Assembly: GCF_000701705.1 (NCBI RefSeq)
Contig: NZ_JNJP01000147.1
Span: 1 to 5,213 of the forward strand
Direction: 5' to 3'
DNA: 5,213 bases
Source: Bilophila wadsworthia ATCC 49260
GTDB lineage: Bacteria > Desulfobacterota > Desulfovibrionia > Desulfovibrionales > Desulfovibrionaceae
Shown here: positions 1-5,161 of the stretch, one piece after another
How positions within the stretch are numbered: position 1 is the stretch's first letter
How the letters are laid out: each line of letters begins with the position of its first letter
Position numbers and translations under genes: made by a program
The notes under the pieces: generated by a model
Told to the model about the DNA's origin: nothing
Databases searched by the model: none
Seen by the model: only the letters and a program-made list of their open reading frames with translations

Positions 1-75
1 GGAAACCTTTCTGGAGAAAGGTTTCCCCTCCCTTCCCCAAGCCCCATCCCTCCCTTTCCAAAGACTTTCGACTTT
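1..75 (-). repeat. Dispersed G-rich/hairpin intergenic repeat, copy 1
   Basis: Read on the minus strand, this runs from AAAGTCTTTGGAAAGGGAGG through a G-rich stretch to a perfect hairpin, GGAAACCTTT-CTCCAG-AAAGGTTTCC (+ positions 1-26, 10-bp stem, 6-nt loop). The same order (AAAGTCT, G-rich spacer, AAGCCTTTC/GAAAGG hairpin) recurs at 237-339, and its first half recurs at 5162-5213. No U-tract follows the hairpin, so a simple terminator is not supported. The copy may continue beyond base 1. Related G-rich hairpin repeats are, to my knowledge, common between genes in Desulfovibrionaceae; that link is from memory. Confidence 0.65.
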
Positions 76-236
76 ATCGAATCCCTGTTCGCAGTTTTTT
101 CCAGCGCGGATGACCTTGGAATGGTGCGCCTTTCAAAGGGAATGCCTGCAAGCCGCGTTCGGGGGAACAATGAAGAGAGGGAAAGCCACCATCCGTAGCG
201 CTTTTTTTCCAGCTCACGCCGGAACGGACTCCTTTC

Positions 237-339
237 GCGCCGCCTCCCCATTTTATGAAAGTCTCGGGAGGTGGAGGGGGGACGCGAGCCTCGCTGGTGG
301 GTTTGGTGGGGGGAGGAAGCCTTTCTTGAAAGGTTCCTC
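237..339 (+). repeat. Dispersed G-rich/hairpin intergenic repeat, copy 2
   Basis: The first 43 bases (237-279) match 5162-5204 at 38 positions by eye, including the blocks GCGCCGCCTCCCCAT, AAAGTCT and GGGAGGTGGAGGGG. CGCCTCCC and GGGAGGTG within it can pair as an outer stem. A G-rich spacer leads to a second hairpin at 313-339, GAGGAA(g)CCTTT-CTTG-AAAGGTTCCTC, with one bulged G. This corresponds to the hairpin at 1-26, which lies in the opposite orientation. The open frames crossing it on either strand give low-complexity peptides and are not genes. Confidence 0.7.
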
Positions 340-364
340 CTCCTCCTCATCATCATCATCATCA
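335..364 (+). repeat. Trinucleotide tract (TCC)4(TCA)6
   Basis: Four TCC units (335-346) run directly into six TCA units (347-364) at the edge of repeat copy 2. In the frames read across it the tract gives polyserine or polyisoleucine in spurious ORFs, so it is a noncoding microsatellite. Such tracts can change length by replication slippage. It lies about 25 bp beyond the tRNA-Gln terminator and has no visible regulatory role. Confidence 0.8.
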
Positions 365-388
365 AGTCCATTCTGCGCAGCGCACAAC

Positions 389-420
389 AAAAAAAGGAAG
401 GCCAACTGACCTTCCTTTTT
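389..420 (-). terminator. Intrinsic terminator of tRNA-Gln (possibly bidirectional)
   Basis: Arms AAAAAGGAAGG (391-401) and CCTTCCTTTTT (410-420) form an 11-bp stem with an 8-nt loop. On the minus strand the hairpin lies 7 bp after the CCA end of the tRNA and runs into a stretch of U (complement of A389-A397), the classic intrinsic terminator. The plus strand also has a U-rich side, so it could stop transcription from the left as well, but no plus-strand gene ends here. Confidence 0.85.
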
Positions 421-427
421 AAATTTC

Positions 428-502
428 TGGCTGGGCTACGTGGACTTGAACCACGATTAACGGGACCAGAATCCGTCGTCCTGCCAATTGAACGATAGCC
501 CA
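428..502 (-). tRNA. tRNA-Gln (anticodon CUG)
   Basis: The minus strand folds as a complete 75-nt cloverleaf. The acceptor stem TGGGCTA/TAGCCCA has the weak U1-A72 pair typical of tRNA-Gln, followed by discriminator G and an encoded CCA (428-430). The D arm is GTTC...GGAC. The anticodon loop TTCTGGT has anticodon CTG at + 467-469, which reads CAG. The T arm is CGTGG-TTCAAGT-CCACG. The bottom pair of the anticodon stem is an A31-C39 mismatch (+ 472 and 464), which is unusual. It stands alone, with a terminator just downstream and a promoter-like sequence about 15 bp upstream. Confidence 0.95.
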
Positions 503-516
503 ACAACGTGAGAAGG

Positions 517-545
517 TTTCTGTCAAAGAATGCCCGGGAAGTCAA
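517..545 (-). promoter_or_regulatory. Candidate sigma70 promoter of tRNA-Gln
   Basis: On the minus strand TTGACT (540-545) is followed by a 17-bp spacer and CAGAAA (517-522, three of six matches to TATAAT). Initiation about 7 nt further would leave only a short leader before the tRNA. The -35 is good and the -10 weak. Just upstream, 547-565 can form a 7-bp hairpin, CGGAAAA-TGCTT-TTTTCCG. No protein gene is seen between the tRNA and the terminator at 644. Confidence 0.45.
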
Positions 546-643
546 GCGGAAAATGCTTTTTTCCGTCAAAAAGCGGCGTCATGGGCGGCGCGGCGGGGAA
601 AGTGGGCGGAAAAACGCACGGTTGCGCCGTCCGGGGAGGGCGG

Positions 644-671
644 AAAGGCTGCCGCCGGAGCGGCAGCCTTT
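644..671 (-). terminator. Strong GC hairpin after the micropeptide gene
   Basis: Arms AAAGGCTGCCGC (644-655) and GCGGCAGCCTTT (660-671) form a perfect 12-bp stem with a 4-nt loop, 36 bp downstream of the minus-strand stop codon at 708. The U-run on the minus side is short (UUU then CC). The plus side (CCTTTTGGGTTTTC) is slightly richer in U. Its position suggests it ends the minus-strand transcript. Confidence 0.7.
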
Positions 672-707
672 TGGGTTTTCTGAGGATATGGCGTTGCCTG
701 TGGGGAT

Positions 708-800
708 CTATTCGGCGAGCTTCTTGCCGATCATGCCGAGGACGACGCAAATAGCCATGAAACCGGCGCAAATCAGGACGACCTTCAATCCGATGTCCAT
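708..800 (-). CDS. Small single-helix membrane peptide (30 aa)
   Basis: The ORF starts at ATG 798-800 and ends at TAG 708-710. It encodes 30 residues beginning MDIGLKVVLICAGF. Residues 4-24 are an almost unbroken hydrophobic segment, long enough to cross the inner membrane, and the tail GKKLAE is positively charged, which favours a cytoplasmic C-terminus. The start is set by a consensus Shine-Dalgarno AAGGAG lying five bases upstream (AAGGAGTTCTTATG). The longer open frame running up to 1226 lacks such a site and is very unlikely to be the real gene. A strong hairpin follows 36 bp after the stop. The gene lies 115 bp downstream of 916-1338 on the same strand and could be co-transcribed with it. 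I do not recognise a family. Possible roles for such peptides include subunit stabilisation, a membrane regulator or a toxin, none shown here. A peptide of equal length and design is at 3357-3449. Confidence 0.72.
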   Translation of the reverse strand: MDIGLKVVLICAGFMAICVVLGMIGKKLAE

Positions 801-915
801 AAGAACTCCTTGTCGTTTGTCAGGGAATGCCGGAGCGTTGCGCCAAGGCGGGGCATAGCCGCCGTGGGTCCGGCGCGCCCTTTTGGGGCGTCCCTGACGC
901 ATGGGGGAATGTGCG

Positions 916-1338
916 TTACACGCAAGCCCTGAGAGTGGAAACGAAGGAGATCCTATGAAGAGGCGGCGCGCCGGGGAGAGGCAACATGCCCCGGATTTCG
1001 GCAAGCCGTGGGAGGAGGAGATCCGCCCATGAAAGCGTCCTGAGCGAACGCGTGCAGAGCGGATAGAGCAGAAGGAAAAGCAGGGTGAGGAGAGGGAACC
1101 CTGTTTCCCTGTTGAGGCCCCTTTCGGGGAGGAAAGCCTTGTTCGCGCGGACAACGGCGGTGGCCTGCTCCGTTTCCAGAGGCAGGTATTCGCTGGGGAC
1201 GAAGCTTGTTGTGACTGAAGTGTCAAACGAGGCGTTTGCCTTCAGCGCGTCCGGCGTGCAGAACAGCATGAGCAACATCAGTATGCTCAGGAAACTCTTG
1301 ATAAAGAGTCTGTTCTTGGCGAACGTGGACAACATCAT
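916..1338 (-). CDS. Unrecognised secreted or membrane protein (140 aa)
   Basis: I do not recognise the family. From ATG 1336-1338 the product has a typical export signal: basic residues (KNR, K), then a hydrophobic core at about 13-27 (FIKSFLSILMLLMLF), then a possible signal peptidase site after about residue 36 (KANA-SFD). A polar stretch (about 37-80) is followed by a second hydrophobic segment (81-96, PLLTLLFLLLYPL) and a basic, proline-rich tail ending RACV. Codons favour G or C in third position, as in its neighbours, supporting real coding. The start is chosen because GGGAG lies five bases upstream and a near-consensus promoter sits just before it. A second ATG follows immediately and would do equally well. 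Frames extending further upstream would begin inside the promoter. It is divergent from the YitT gene and upstream of the micropeptide at 708-800. Confidence 0.65.
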   Translation of the reverse strand: MMLSTFAKNRLFIKSFLSILMLLMLFCTPDALKANASFDTSVTTSFVPSEYLPLETEQATAVVRANKAFLPERGLNRETGFPLLTLLFLLLYPLCTRSLRTLSWADLLLPRLAEIRGMLPLPGAPPLHRISFVSTLRACV

Positions 1339-1366
1339 GGCAGCTCCCGCCGTTTCATTTGGCTTC

Positions 1367-1395
1367 ATCATAAGCTACGCAGGAAAAGAGGTCAA
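1367..1395 (-). promoter_or_regulatory. Near-consensus sigma70 promoter for 916-1338
   Basis: On the minus strand TTGACC (1390-1395) and TATGAT (1367-1372) are separated by exactly 17 bp. Each hexamer differs from consensus at one base. Initiation near 1360 gives a leader of about 20 nt, just enough for the GGGAG ribosome binding site before ATG 1338. This is the strongest promoter on the minus strand and the best evidence that the short exported protein is expressed. Confidence 0.75.
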
Positions 1396-1609
1396 TAGGG
1401 TAGAAAAAAAGCCCTGTTACCTTTTTCAAAAAGATGTTGACTTTTATCGTGAAAGAAAGAGCAAAAAGCGGCGCGCAAACGGGGGTGGGCTCCCGTCCGG
1501 GCGGCGCTTGCGGGGCGGATTGCCAAGGCTGGGGCGATGGCTTATGGAAGGAGAGGGCATTGTTTCCTCTAACTCTTTGTACGGCATATCTTTTTTAAGG
1601 AATACGAGA

Positions 1610-2491
1610 ATGGGCTTTTTGAATGGGAACGTGTTGCGGCGTCCGCACCTGTCGCTGCGGCGGGAGTGGCATACCCTGTTGGCCGCCACCATCGGCACGT
1701 TGTTGACGTGTTTCGCGGTCGTCGCGCTGACGGTGCCGTATCAGTTCGCGGGCGGCGGCGTGCTCGGGCTCGCCCTGATCAGCAATTATGCGTGGGGGAT
1801 ATCCCCGGCATGGGTGCTCAGCGTCGGCAACGCCGTCCTGTTGCTGTGGGGCTGGAAGGCGCTGTCCCTCCGGTTCGCGCTCTGGACGCTGTACGTGACG
1901 GTCCTGACCAGCGTGGCTATCCCCGTCTTCGAGCTGTTCCAGTATCCGGTCATCGGCAATACCATCCTCGCCGCGCTGCTGGCCGGGGCCGTGGGCGGGG
2001 TGGGTTTCGGGATGCTTTTCCGCGTGGGGGCGTCCAGCGGCGGGACGGACGTCATCGTCATGGTGGCCCGGAAGCGCTGGGGCGTGGATATCGGGTCGAT
2101 GTCCTTTTATATCAACGTGGTTATCCTCTTCGCGTCCTTTGTGGTCGTGGATATCGAAAAGATCCTCATGGGCGGGCTTTTGCTGTACGTGGAGACGGTG
2201 ACCATCGACAGGGTATTGAAATCATTCGACAGGCGCAGCCAGGTTTTGATCATCAGCAAGCGCACGCAGGACATCGCGGACTTCATCCTCAACGAGCTTG
2301 ACCGCTCGGCAACCATCATCCCGGCGAAGGGGGCGTATTCGGATCGGCCCCATGACATGCTGCTCGTCGTGCTCACCCGGCGGCAGACGGTGGATTTGCG
2401 GCAGTACATCGCGGAAATCGACCCGGAAGCGTTCCTCATTTTCTCCGATGTGACGGAAGTGGTGGGGCTCGGCTTCAAAAACTGGGAGTGA
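1610..2491 (+). CDS. YitT-family integral membrane protein
   Basis: The 293-residue product matches the YitT family (DUF161 membrane domain plus C-terminal DUF2179), inner-membrane proteins of unresolved function, some thought to be transporters. Hydrophobic segments are visible at about 21-43, 48-61, 66-82, 88-107, 117-138 and 164-198. The family's glycine-rich signature is at 140-149 (GASSGGTDVI), followed by the conserved pattern KRWGVDIGSMSFYIN. Residues 205-293 form the soluble DUF2179 domain: QVLIISKRTQDIADFILNEL, then a stretch typical of the family, closing with FSDVTEVVGLGFK. Length is normal for the family. Start ATG 1610 is preceded by AAGGA with an 8-base spacer and puts a short basic N-terminus before the first helix. 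In-frame ATG 1544 is possible but would add a poorly conserved-looking extension. No convincing promoter is seen in 1396-1609 beyond an isolated TTGACT near 1434. The stop is 55 bp before the 6S promoter, with no obvious terminator between. Confidence 0.93.
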   Translation: MGFLNGNVLRRPHLSLRREWHTLLAATIGTLLTCFAVVALTVPYQFAGGGVLGLALISNYAWGISPAWVLSVGNAVLLLWGWKALSLRFALWTLYVTVLTSVAIPVFELFQYPVIGNTILAALLAGAVGGVGFGMLFRVGASSGGTDVIVMVARKRWGVDIGSMSFYINVVILFASFVVVDIEKILMGGLLLYVETVTIDRVLKSFDRRSQVLIISKRTQDIADFILNELDRSATIIPAKGAYSDRPHDMLLVVLTRRQTVDLRQYIAEIDPEAFLIFSDVTEVVGLGFKNWE

Positions 2492-2546
2492 GGCGGCACG
2501 AGCGCATGACGCGCCGGATCAACGCGCCGGGCGGACCAAGGCCGCA

Positions 2547-2575
2547 TTGACTCCGCCAGCCTCTGCGACTATTCT
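2547..2575 (+). promoter_or_regulatory. Sigma70 promoter of 6S RNA
   Basis: TTGACT (2547-2552) and TATTCT (2570-2575) are separated by exactly 17 bp. Initiation 7 nt beyond the -10 falls at G2582, which is precisely the first base of the long inverted repeat closing the 6S RNA. This agreement supports both calls. A 9-bp direct repeat ACGCGCCGG (2509-2517, 2522-2530) lies just upstream and could bind a regulator, but that is speculation. Confidence 0.8.
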
Positions 2576-2581
2576 ATTCTC

Positions 2582-2752
2582 GGTGCTCAAAACACCTTCC
2601 GCAAGCGGCCCACGCCCGAAAGAATCGTGGTACCTTCACAAGAGTCCTTTGTGATCTCTTGCGTTGTATCTATGGGAAAACCTCCGGGTGTGGACGAAAT
2701 ACAAAACCTGAAAGGGGAAATAGTCCGCTGTCTTGCGGCAGTTTTGAGCACC
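2582..2752 (+). ncRNA. ssrS: 6S RNA (SsrS)
   Basis: 6S RNA mimics an open promoter and sequesters sigma70 RNA polymerase, mainly in stationary phase. The 171-nt region has the expected long-rod layout. A perfect 12-bp closing stem pairs GGTGCTCAAAAC (2582-2593) with GTTTTGAGCACC (2741-2752). After an internal loop, CCGCAAG (2599-2605) pairs with CTTGCGG (2732-2738), and CGG with CCG continues the stem. CCGCAAGCGGCC resembles the conserved GCAAGCGGGCC of Escherichia coli 6S. In the central region a small hairpin CACAA...TTGTG (about 2637-2653) matches the one found in the 5' side of the E. coli bubble. Apical pairing TTGTAT/ATACAA is also available. Length, pairing order and promoter all fit. 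The exact 3' end is uncertain and may include the hairpin to 2775. The frames that read through it are not genes. Confidence 0.87.
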
Positions 2753-2753
2753 C

Positions 2754-2775
2754 GGAGTTTGCATATGCAAGCTCC
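2754..2775 (+). other. Hairpin/palindrome at the 3' edge of 6S RNA
   Basis: GGAGTTTGC (2754-2762) and GCAAGCTCC (2767-2775) form a 9-bp stem with one G-U pair and an AUAU loop. The centre TTGCATATGCAA (2759-2770) is a perfect 12-bp DNA palindrome. No U-tract follows on the plus strand (CATC then A7), so it is not a standard terminator. It could be a 3' processing or stability hairpin stacked on the 6S closing stem, or a DNA operator for the gene at 2803. The sequence alone does not decide. Confidence 0.5.
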
Positions 2776-2802
2776 CATCAAAAAAACCGCAAGAGGTGTC
2801 CT

Positions 2803-3189
2803 ATGTCGTTGCAATCCAAGGCCTTTTCCCATCCCTGCCGCCGCCGTTCCGTTCCCCGCCGCCCGTTGCGCGCGGCTCCTCCGCCTTCCCCCGCATCAGA
2901 CCTGTTTCCGCATCCCAAGGGTGAAATCCGCCGTTACAGCTTCCCCGCCTTGGCGATACGCTGCGAGCGGGAATTGCTTGAAGCGCAACAGGCTGAGGAT
3001 ATGAAAGAAATCCTTTCCAACGTTTCGGCGTCCGTGGATGCGTTCGCCTCGCTCATGGAGCTGATGGACGCCGAGGCCAAAGTGGACGGCGTGATCATCC
3101 ATATTCTGGGAAGGGAACTGCAACGCATCGGCAAGATACTTTTCAAGATGCAGGACACGTACAGCACGGTTGAGCTTGTCGGCGCGTAA
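2803..3189 (+). CDS. Unrecognised protein downstream of 6S RNA (128 aa)
   Basis: I do not recognise the family. Residues 1-40 are basic and proline-rich and look disordered (CRRRSVPRRPLRAAPPPSP). Residues about 50-120 look mostly helical, amphipathic and soluble: ERELLEAQQAEDMKEILSN, then SVDAFASLMELMDAEAKVDG, then a second helix with IIHILGRELQRIGKILFKMQ. There is no signal peptide or membrane span. ATG 2803 is chosen because AGAGG lies about seven bases upstream (AGAGGTGTCCTATG). The open frame extends left into the 6S gene and cannot be coding there. ATG 3001 (residue 67) has a ribosome site too close to be convincing. The start lies 50 nt after the 6S closing stem, with no obvious separate promoter, so transcription by read-through from the 6S promoter is possible. 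In gammaproteobacteria 6S RNA is followed by ygfA; this protein shows no resemblance to that enzyme. A strong terminator follows 38 bp after the stop. Confidence 0.8.
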   Translation: MSLQSKAFSHPCRRRSVPRRPLRAAPPPSPASDLFPHPKGEIRRYSFPALAIRCERELLEAQQAEDMKEILSNVSASVDAFASLMELMDAEAKVDGVIIHILGRELQRIGKILFKMQDTYSTVELVGA

Positions 3190-3226
3190 CCTTCCGGACA
3201 ACCGCACAGATTGCGTTCCAACACAA

Positions 3227-3268
3227 AACAGCCCTCGGCAGCGGGATTGCCGGGGGCTGTTCCTTTTT
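3227..3268 (+). terminator. Intrinsic terminator, plausibly bidirectional
   Basis: AACAGCCCTCGGCA (3227-3240) pairs with TGCCGGGGGCTGTT (3248-3261) over 14 bp with one G-T pair and a 7-nt loop, followed by CC and TTTTT (3264-3268). It ends the transcript of 2803-3189. The opposite strand also exits into a U-rich stretch (complement of AAAA 3225-3228), so it can also serve the micropeptide gene 3357-3449, whose stop lies about 95 bp away. Confidence 0.9.
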
Positions 3269-3356
3269 CCATTTTCCAACCGCGTGCCGCTTCCCGTGCG
3301 CCGAGGGCTTTTGCGCCAAAGGCTTTTCGAGGGTACGGAAAAAGGCGCGTTTCCGG

Positions 3357-3449
3357 TTACTTCCGTTTTGAGGCGATGTACTTGCCGACGACGATGCCGA
3401 TGAGCACCGCGCCGATAAAGGAGATGAGAGGGCCGATCAATCCTTCCAT
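3357..3449 (-). CDS. Second small single-helix membrane peptide (30 aa)
   Basis: ATG 3447-3449 to TAA 3357-3359 encodes 30 residues beginning MEGLIGPLISFIGAVLIGIV. Residues 4-21 form one glycine- and isoleucine-rich membrane helix and the tail KYIASKRK is strongly basic, predicting a cytoplasmic C-terminus. GGAG lies eight bases before the ATG (GGAGAAAAAGCAATG). The length equals that of the peptide at 708-800, but the residues do not align beyond hydrophobic helix plus lysine tail, so common descent is not shown. It lies 167 bp downstream of the antiporter stop on the same strand, separated by a 13-bp tandem repeat, and could share its transcript. No own promoter is evident. A bidirectional terminator lies beyond its stop. 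Function unknown; small membrane regulators, respiratory or transport subunits and type I toxin peptides have this general form. Confidence 0.68.
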   Translation of the reverse strand: MEGLIGPLISFIGAVLIGIVVGKYIASKRK

Positions 3450-3559
3450 TGCTTTTTCTCCGGGTTATGGGTGAAGGCTTTCCGCATTGGAAAACCGGGG
3501 CCGGGCAACCCGGACTCGGGCGGCTGGCACCGGAAGCCCGCTCCGTCTGGGGGAGGCGG

Positions 3560-3624
3560 AACCACCAAACGGGATCACCAAACGGAGCGACCAACCGGAG
3601 CCGTCAGGCGGAACCGTCAGATGG
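3560..3624 (+). repeat. Five-unit 13-bp tandem repeat
   Basis: Five consecutive 13-bp units occupy 3560-3572, 3573-3585, 3586-3598, 3599-3611 and 3612-3624: AACCACCAAACGG, GATCACCAAACGG, AGCGACCAACCGG, AGCCGTCAGGCGG, AACCGTCAGATGG. All end in GG, and units decay from left to right. The last unit covers the antiporter stop codon (TGA at 3617-3619 on the minus strand) and its final codons, so repeat expansion may have shaped the protein's end. On the minus strand the units read CCGTTTGGTGGTT and so on. No binding protein can be assigned. Confidence 0.8.
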
Positions 3625-4926
3625 AGGTGGCGGGTTCGGGCCCGTCGGGGCCGGGGTCTTTGCGCAGCGCGTTCGCCAGCGGGACAAGGTACAAATACAA
3701 CGCATACGGGAGGCAGGCCATCGTCACGCCGAGCGTGGCGCAGGGGAGGCTGCCGGCGATGCTCCACGGGATCAGCGCGGCTATGAGGATGGCGCTGTTT
3801 TCGAGGGGGATCGCCATGTCCTGCCTGCGGGCGTAACAGGGGCGGCACAACTGCGCGGTCAGGATGGTGGCGAGCGTCTGGTTGCAGCTTATGCCGGACA
3901 CGGGGACGCTTGCCAGCGTCATGGCCCGGAACGTCCCGATGCGCTCCGCCAGACGCCGTATGAGGCCGCCGAAACCGCTCAGGAGGTCGGTCGCGTCGAA
4001 AATGCCCGAATAGGACGACGACAGCAGGACGATGCCCGCCACCTGAAGCATGGACCGGATGCCGCCTCCGGCGAGTATTTCCGCTCCGGGCGCGGGGTGT
4101 AGCCGAAGGCGAGGCAGGCGAACAGTTCCCCGGGCTCCATGCCCTGTACGGTCAGGCAGACGGCGCCCCCCGCGAGGATGCTCCAGAACATGGCCTGTTT
4201 CACGTCGACGCGGAACAGGCTCAGGACGACGATACAGGCGGCGGGCAAGAGCGTCCAGCCGCTGAGAATGAAAAAACGGTCCATCTGTCCGGCGGCGTCC
4301 GGTGCCGCGAGCCGCGCCGGGCCGGAGAGGGACAGCGCCAGATAGCCCGCGCAGGTCAGGGCGAAGGGGAGTGCCGAGGTCGTCCACATACGGCGCATAT
4401 TGGCGTATATATTGGTATTCGTGAGCGCACAGACGAGCGCCGCGCTGGATGATACGGGTGAGCATCTGTCCCCGACGTAAATGCCGCTCATGATAGCCCC
4501 GGCGGTGGCAAGCTCGTCCAGCCCGGCGGAACGGGCCAGCATCATAAAAATGACGCCGAGGGTGCTGACCGAGCCGAACGCCGTGCCGAGCAGGAGGCTC
4601 AGCAGGCAGCACAGGAGGAAGACCCACAGGATGAAGTAGGCGGGATCGACCCATTGCAGCGTATGATGGATGATGAAGGGGAGGGTGCCGCTGGCCCGCC
4701 AGACGGCGGTGAGCATACCGATGAGCCCGAAGATAATCAGGATATTCCGCACGCTGCGGACGCCGGACCACAACATGAGGGCAACGTCACGCGGCGCGTG
4801 CCCCTGCCGCAGGGCGTACCCGGCGAAACAGGCGAGCCCGAGCAGGAGCGCCCACAAGACGCTGGCCCCGGTGAGGACGCACACGGCGAGGCCGCCCAGA
4901 AAGACGCTGAGGACAATGGCTTTCAC
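3617..4926 (-). pseudogene. NhaC-family Na+/H+ antiporter, split by a frameshift
   Basis: This is a polytopic inner-membrane transporter of the NhaC superfamily (exchange of Na+ and H+, in relatives sometimes linked to organic acids). Frame one runs from GTG 4924-4926, preceded by AAGGA and a 7-base spacer, through about residue 280. It carries the signatures LLGTAFGSVSTLGV (112-125) and GAIMSGIYVGDRCSPVSSSA (143-162) and ends in FGYTPRP. Frame two continues with GAEILAGGGIRSMLQVAGIV, SCNQTLATIL (347-356), ENSAILIAALIPWSIAG (376-392) and a final LGV...LPYALYLYLVPL block, to TGA 3617-3619. Restoring one base near 4085-4098 gives a normal-length 436-residue protein, so a 1-bp deletion, perhaps in the C-run at 4094-4097, or a base-call error best explains it. 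No canonical -1 slippery heptamer is visible. Both halves remain intact and free of other lesions, arguing for a recent event. Without the repair, frame one stops at 3979 after about 36 out-of-frame residues. The usual SDTT after GD..SP is replaced by SSSA. Confidence 0.88.
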
Positions 4927-4962
4927 ATCAGGTTCCTTGGCATCCGTATGGATGAGAAGGAC

Positions 4963-4991
4963 GTGATTCCACGCCATGCCGCGCTTGTCAA
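4963..4991 (-). promoter_or_regulatory. Candidate sigma70 promoter of the antiporter gene
   Basis: On the minus strand a perfect TTGACA (4986-4991) is followed by a 17-bp spacer and AATCAC (4963-4968, three of six matches). Initiation near 4956 would leave a leader of about 30 nt carrying the AAGGA site before GTG 4926. The -35 is ideal and the -10 poor, so it may be weak or need an activator. It lies inside the open frame that extends to 5040, which supports the GTG start. Confidence 0.45.
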
Positions 4992-5161
4992 TCCCGGCCG
5001 GACGGCGCGACGGTGAAGGCTGACGGCTCTTCCCGCACACAGGGCCGCTCCGCCGCTTATGATGGGTGGTTTTATTGATGAGGCCTCTGCCCGAAGCGCG
5101 CCGGACAACCGCCTTCCACGCCGCGCCTCTCCCATTCCGTCATCCGGCGGGGGCTCCCTCC

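Noticed and set aside
110..498. Open frames of 99 and 75 codons rich in Ser or Ile
   Set aside because: They run through the dispersed repeat, the trinucleotide tract, the terminator and even the tRNA; no ribosome site or domain is seen.
866..895. Possible terminator after the exported-protein gene
   Set aside because: The only pairing is about 5 bp (CGCCC/GGGCG) with no U-tract.
801..1226. Long upstream extension of the 708-800 frame (172 codons)
   Set aside because: The added part overlaps 916-1338 on the same strand, lacks a ribosome site and looks non-coding, whereas ATG 800 has a consensus AAGGAG.
1085..1609. N-terminal extension of the YitT frame (175 codons)
   Set aside because: It covers the opposite-strand exported-protein gene and its promoter; YitT homology begins at about 1610 with a good ribosome site.
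1666..2301. Arginine- and glycine-rich 211-codon frame inside the YitT gene
   Set aside because: It is an out-of-frame shadow of GC-rich coding sequence.
2896..3594. 232-codon minus-strand frame
   Set aside because: It crosses the plus-strand gene, a strong terminator and the second micropeptide; composition is that of a shadow.
3449..4102. 217-codon plus-strand frame opposite the antiporter
   Set aside because: It is antisense to well-conserved NhaC motifs, with no ribosome site or recognisable domain.
4080..4110. Programmed -1 frameshift in the antiporter
   Set aside because: The shift direction fits, but no canonical X-XXY-YYZ slippery heptamer or clear stimulatory stem is seen, and the family is not known for recoding; an indel or read error is simpler.
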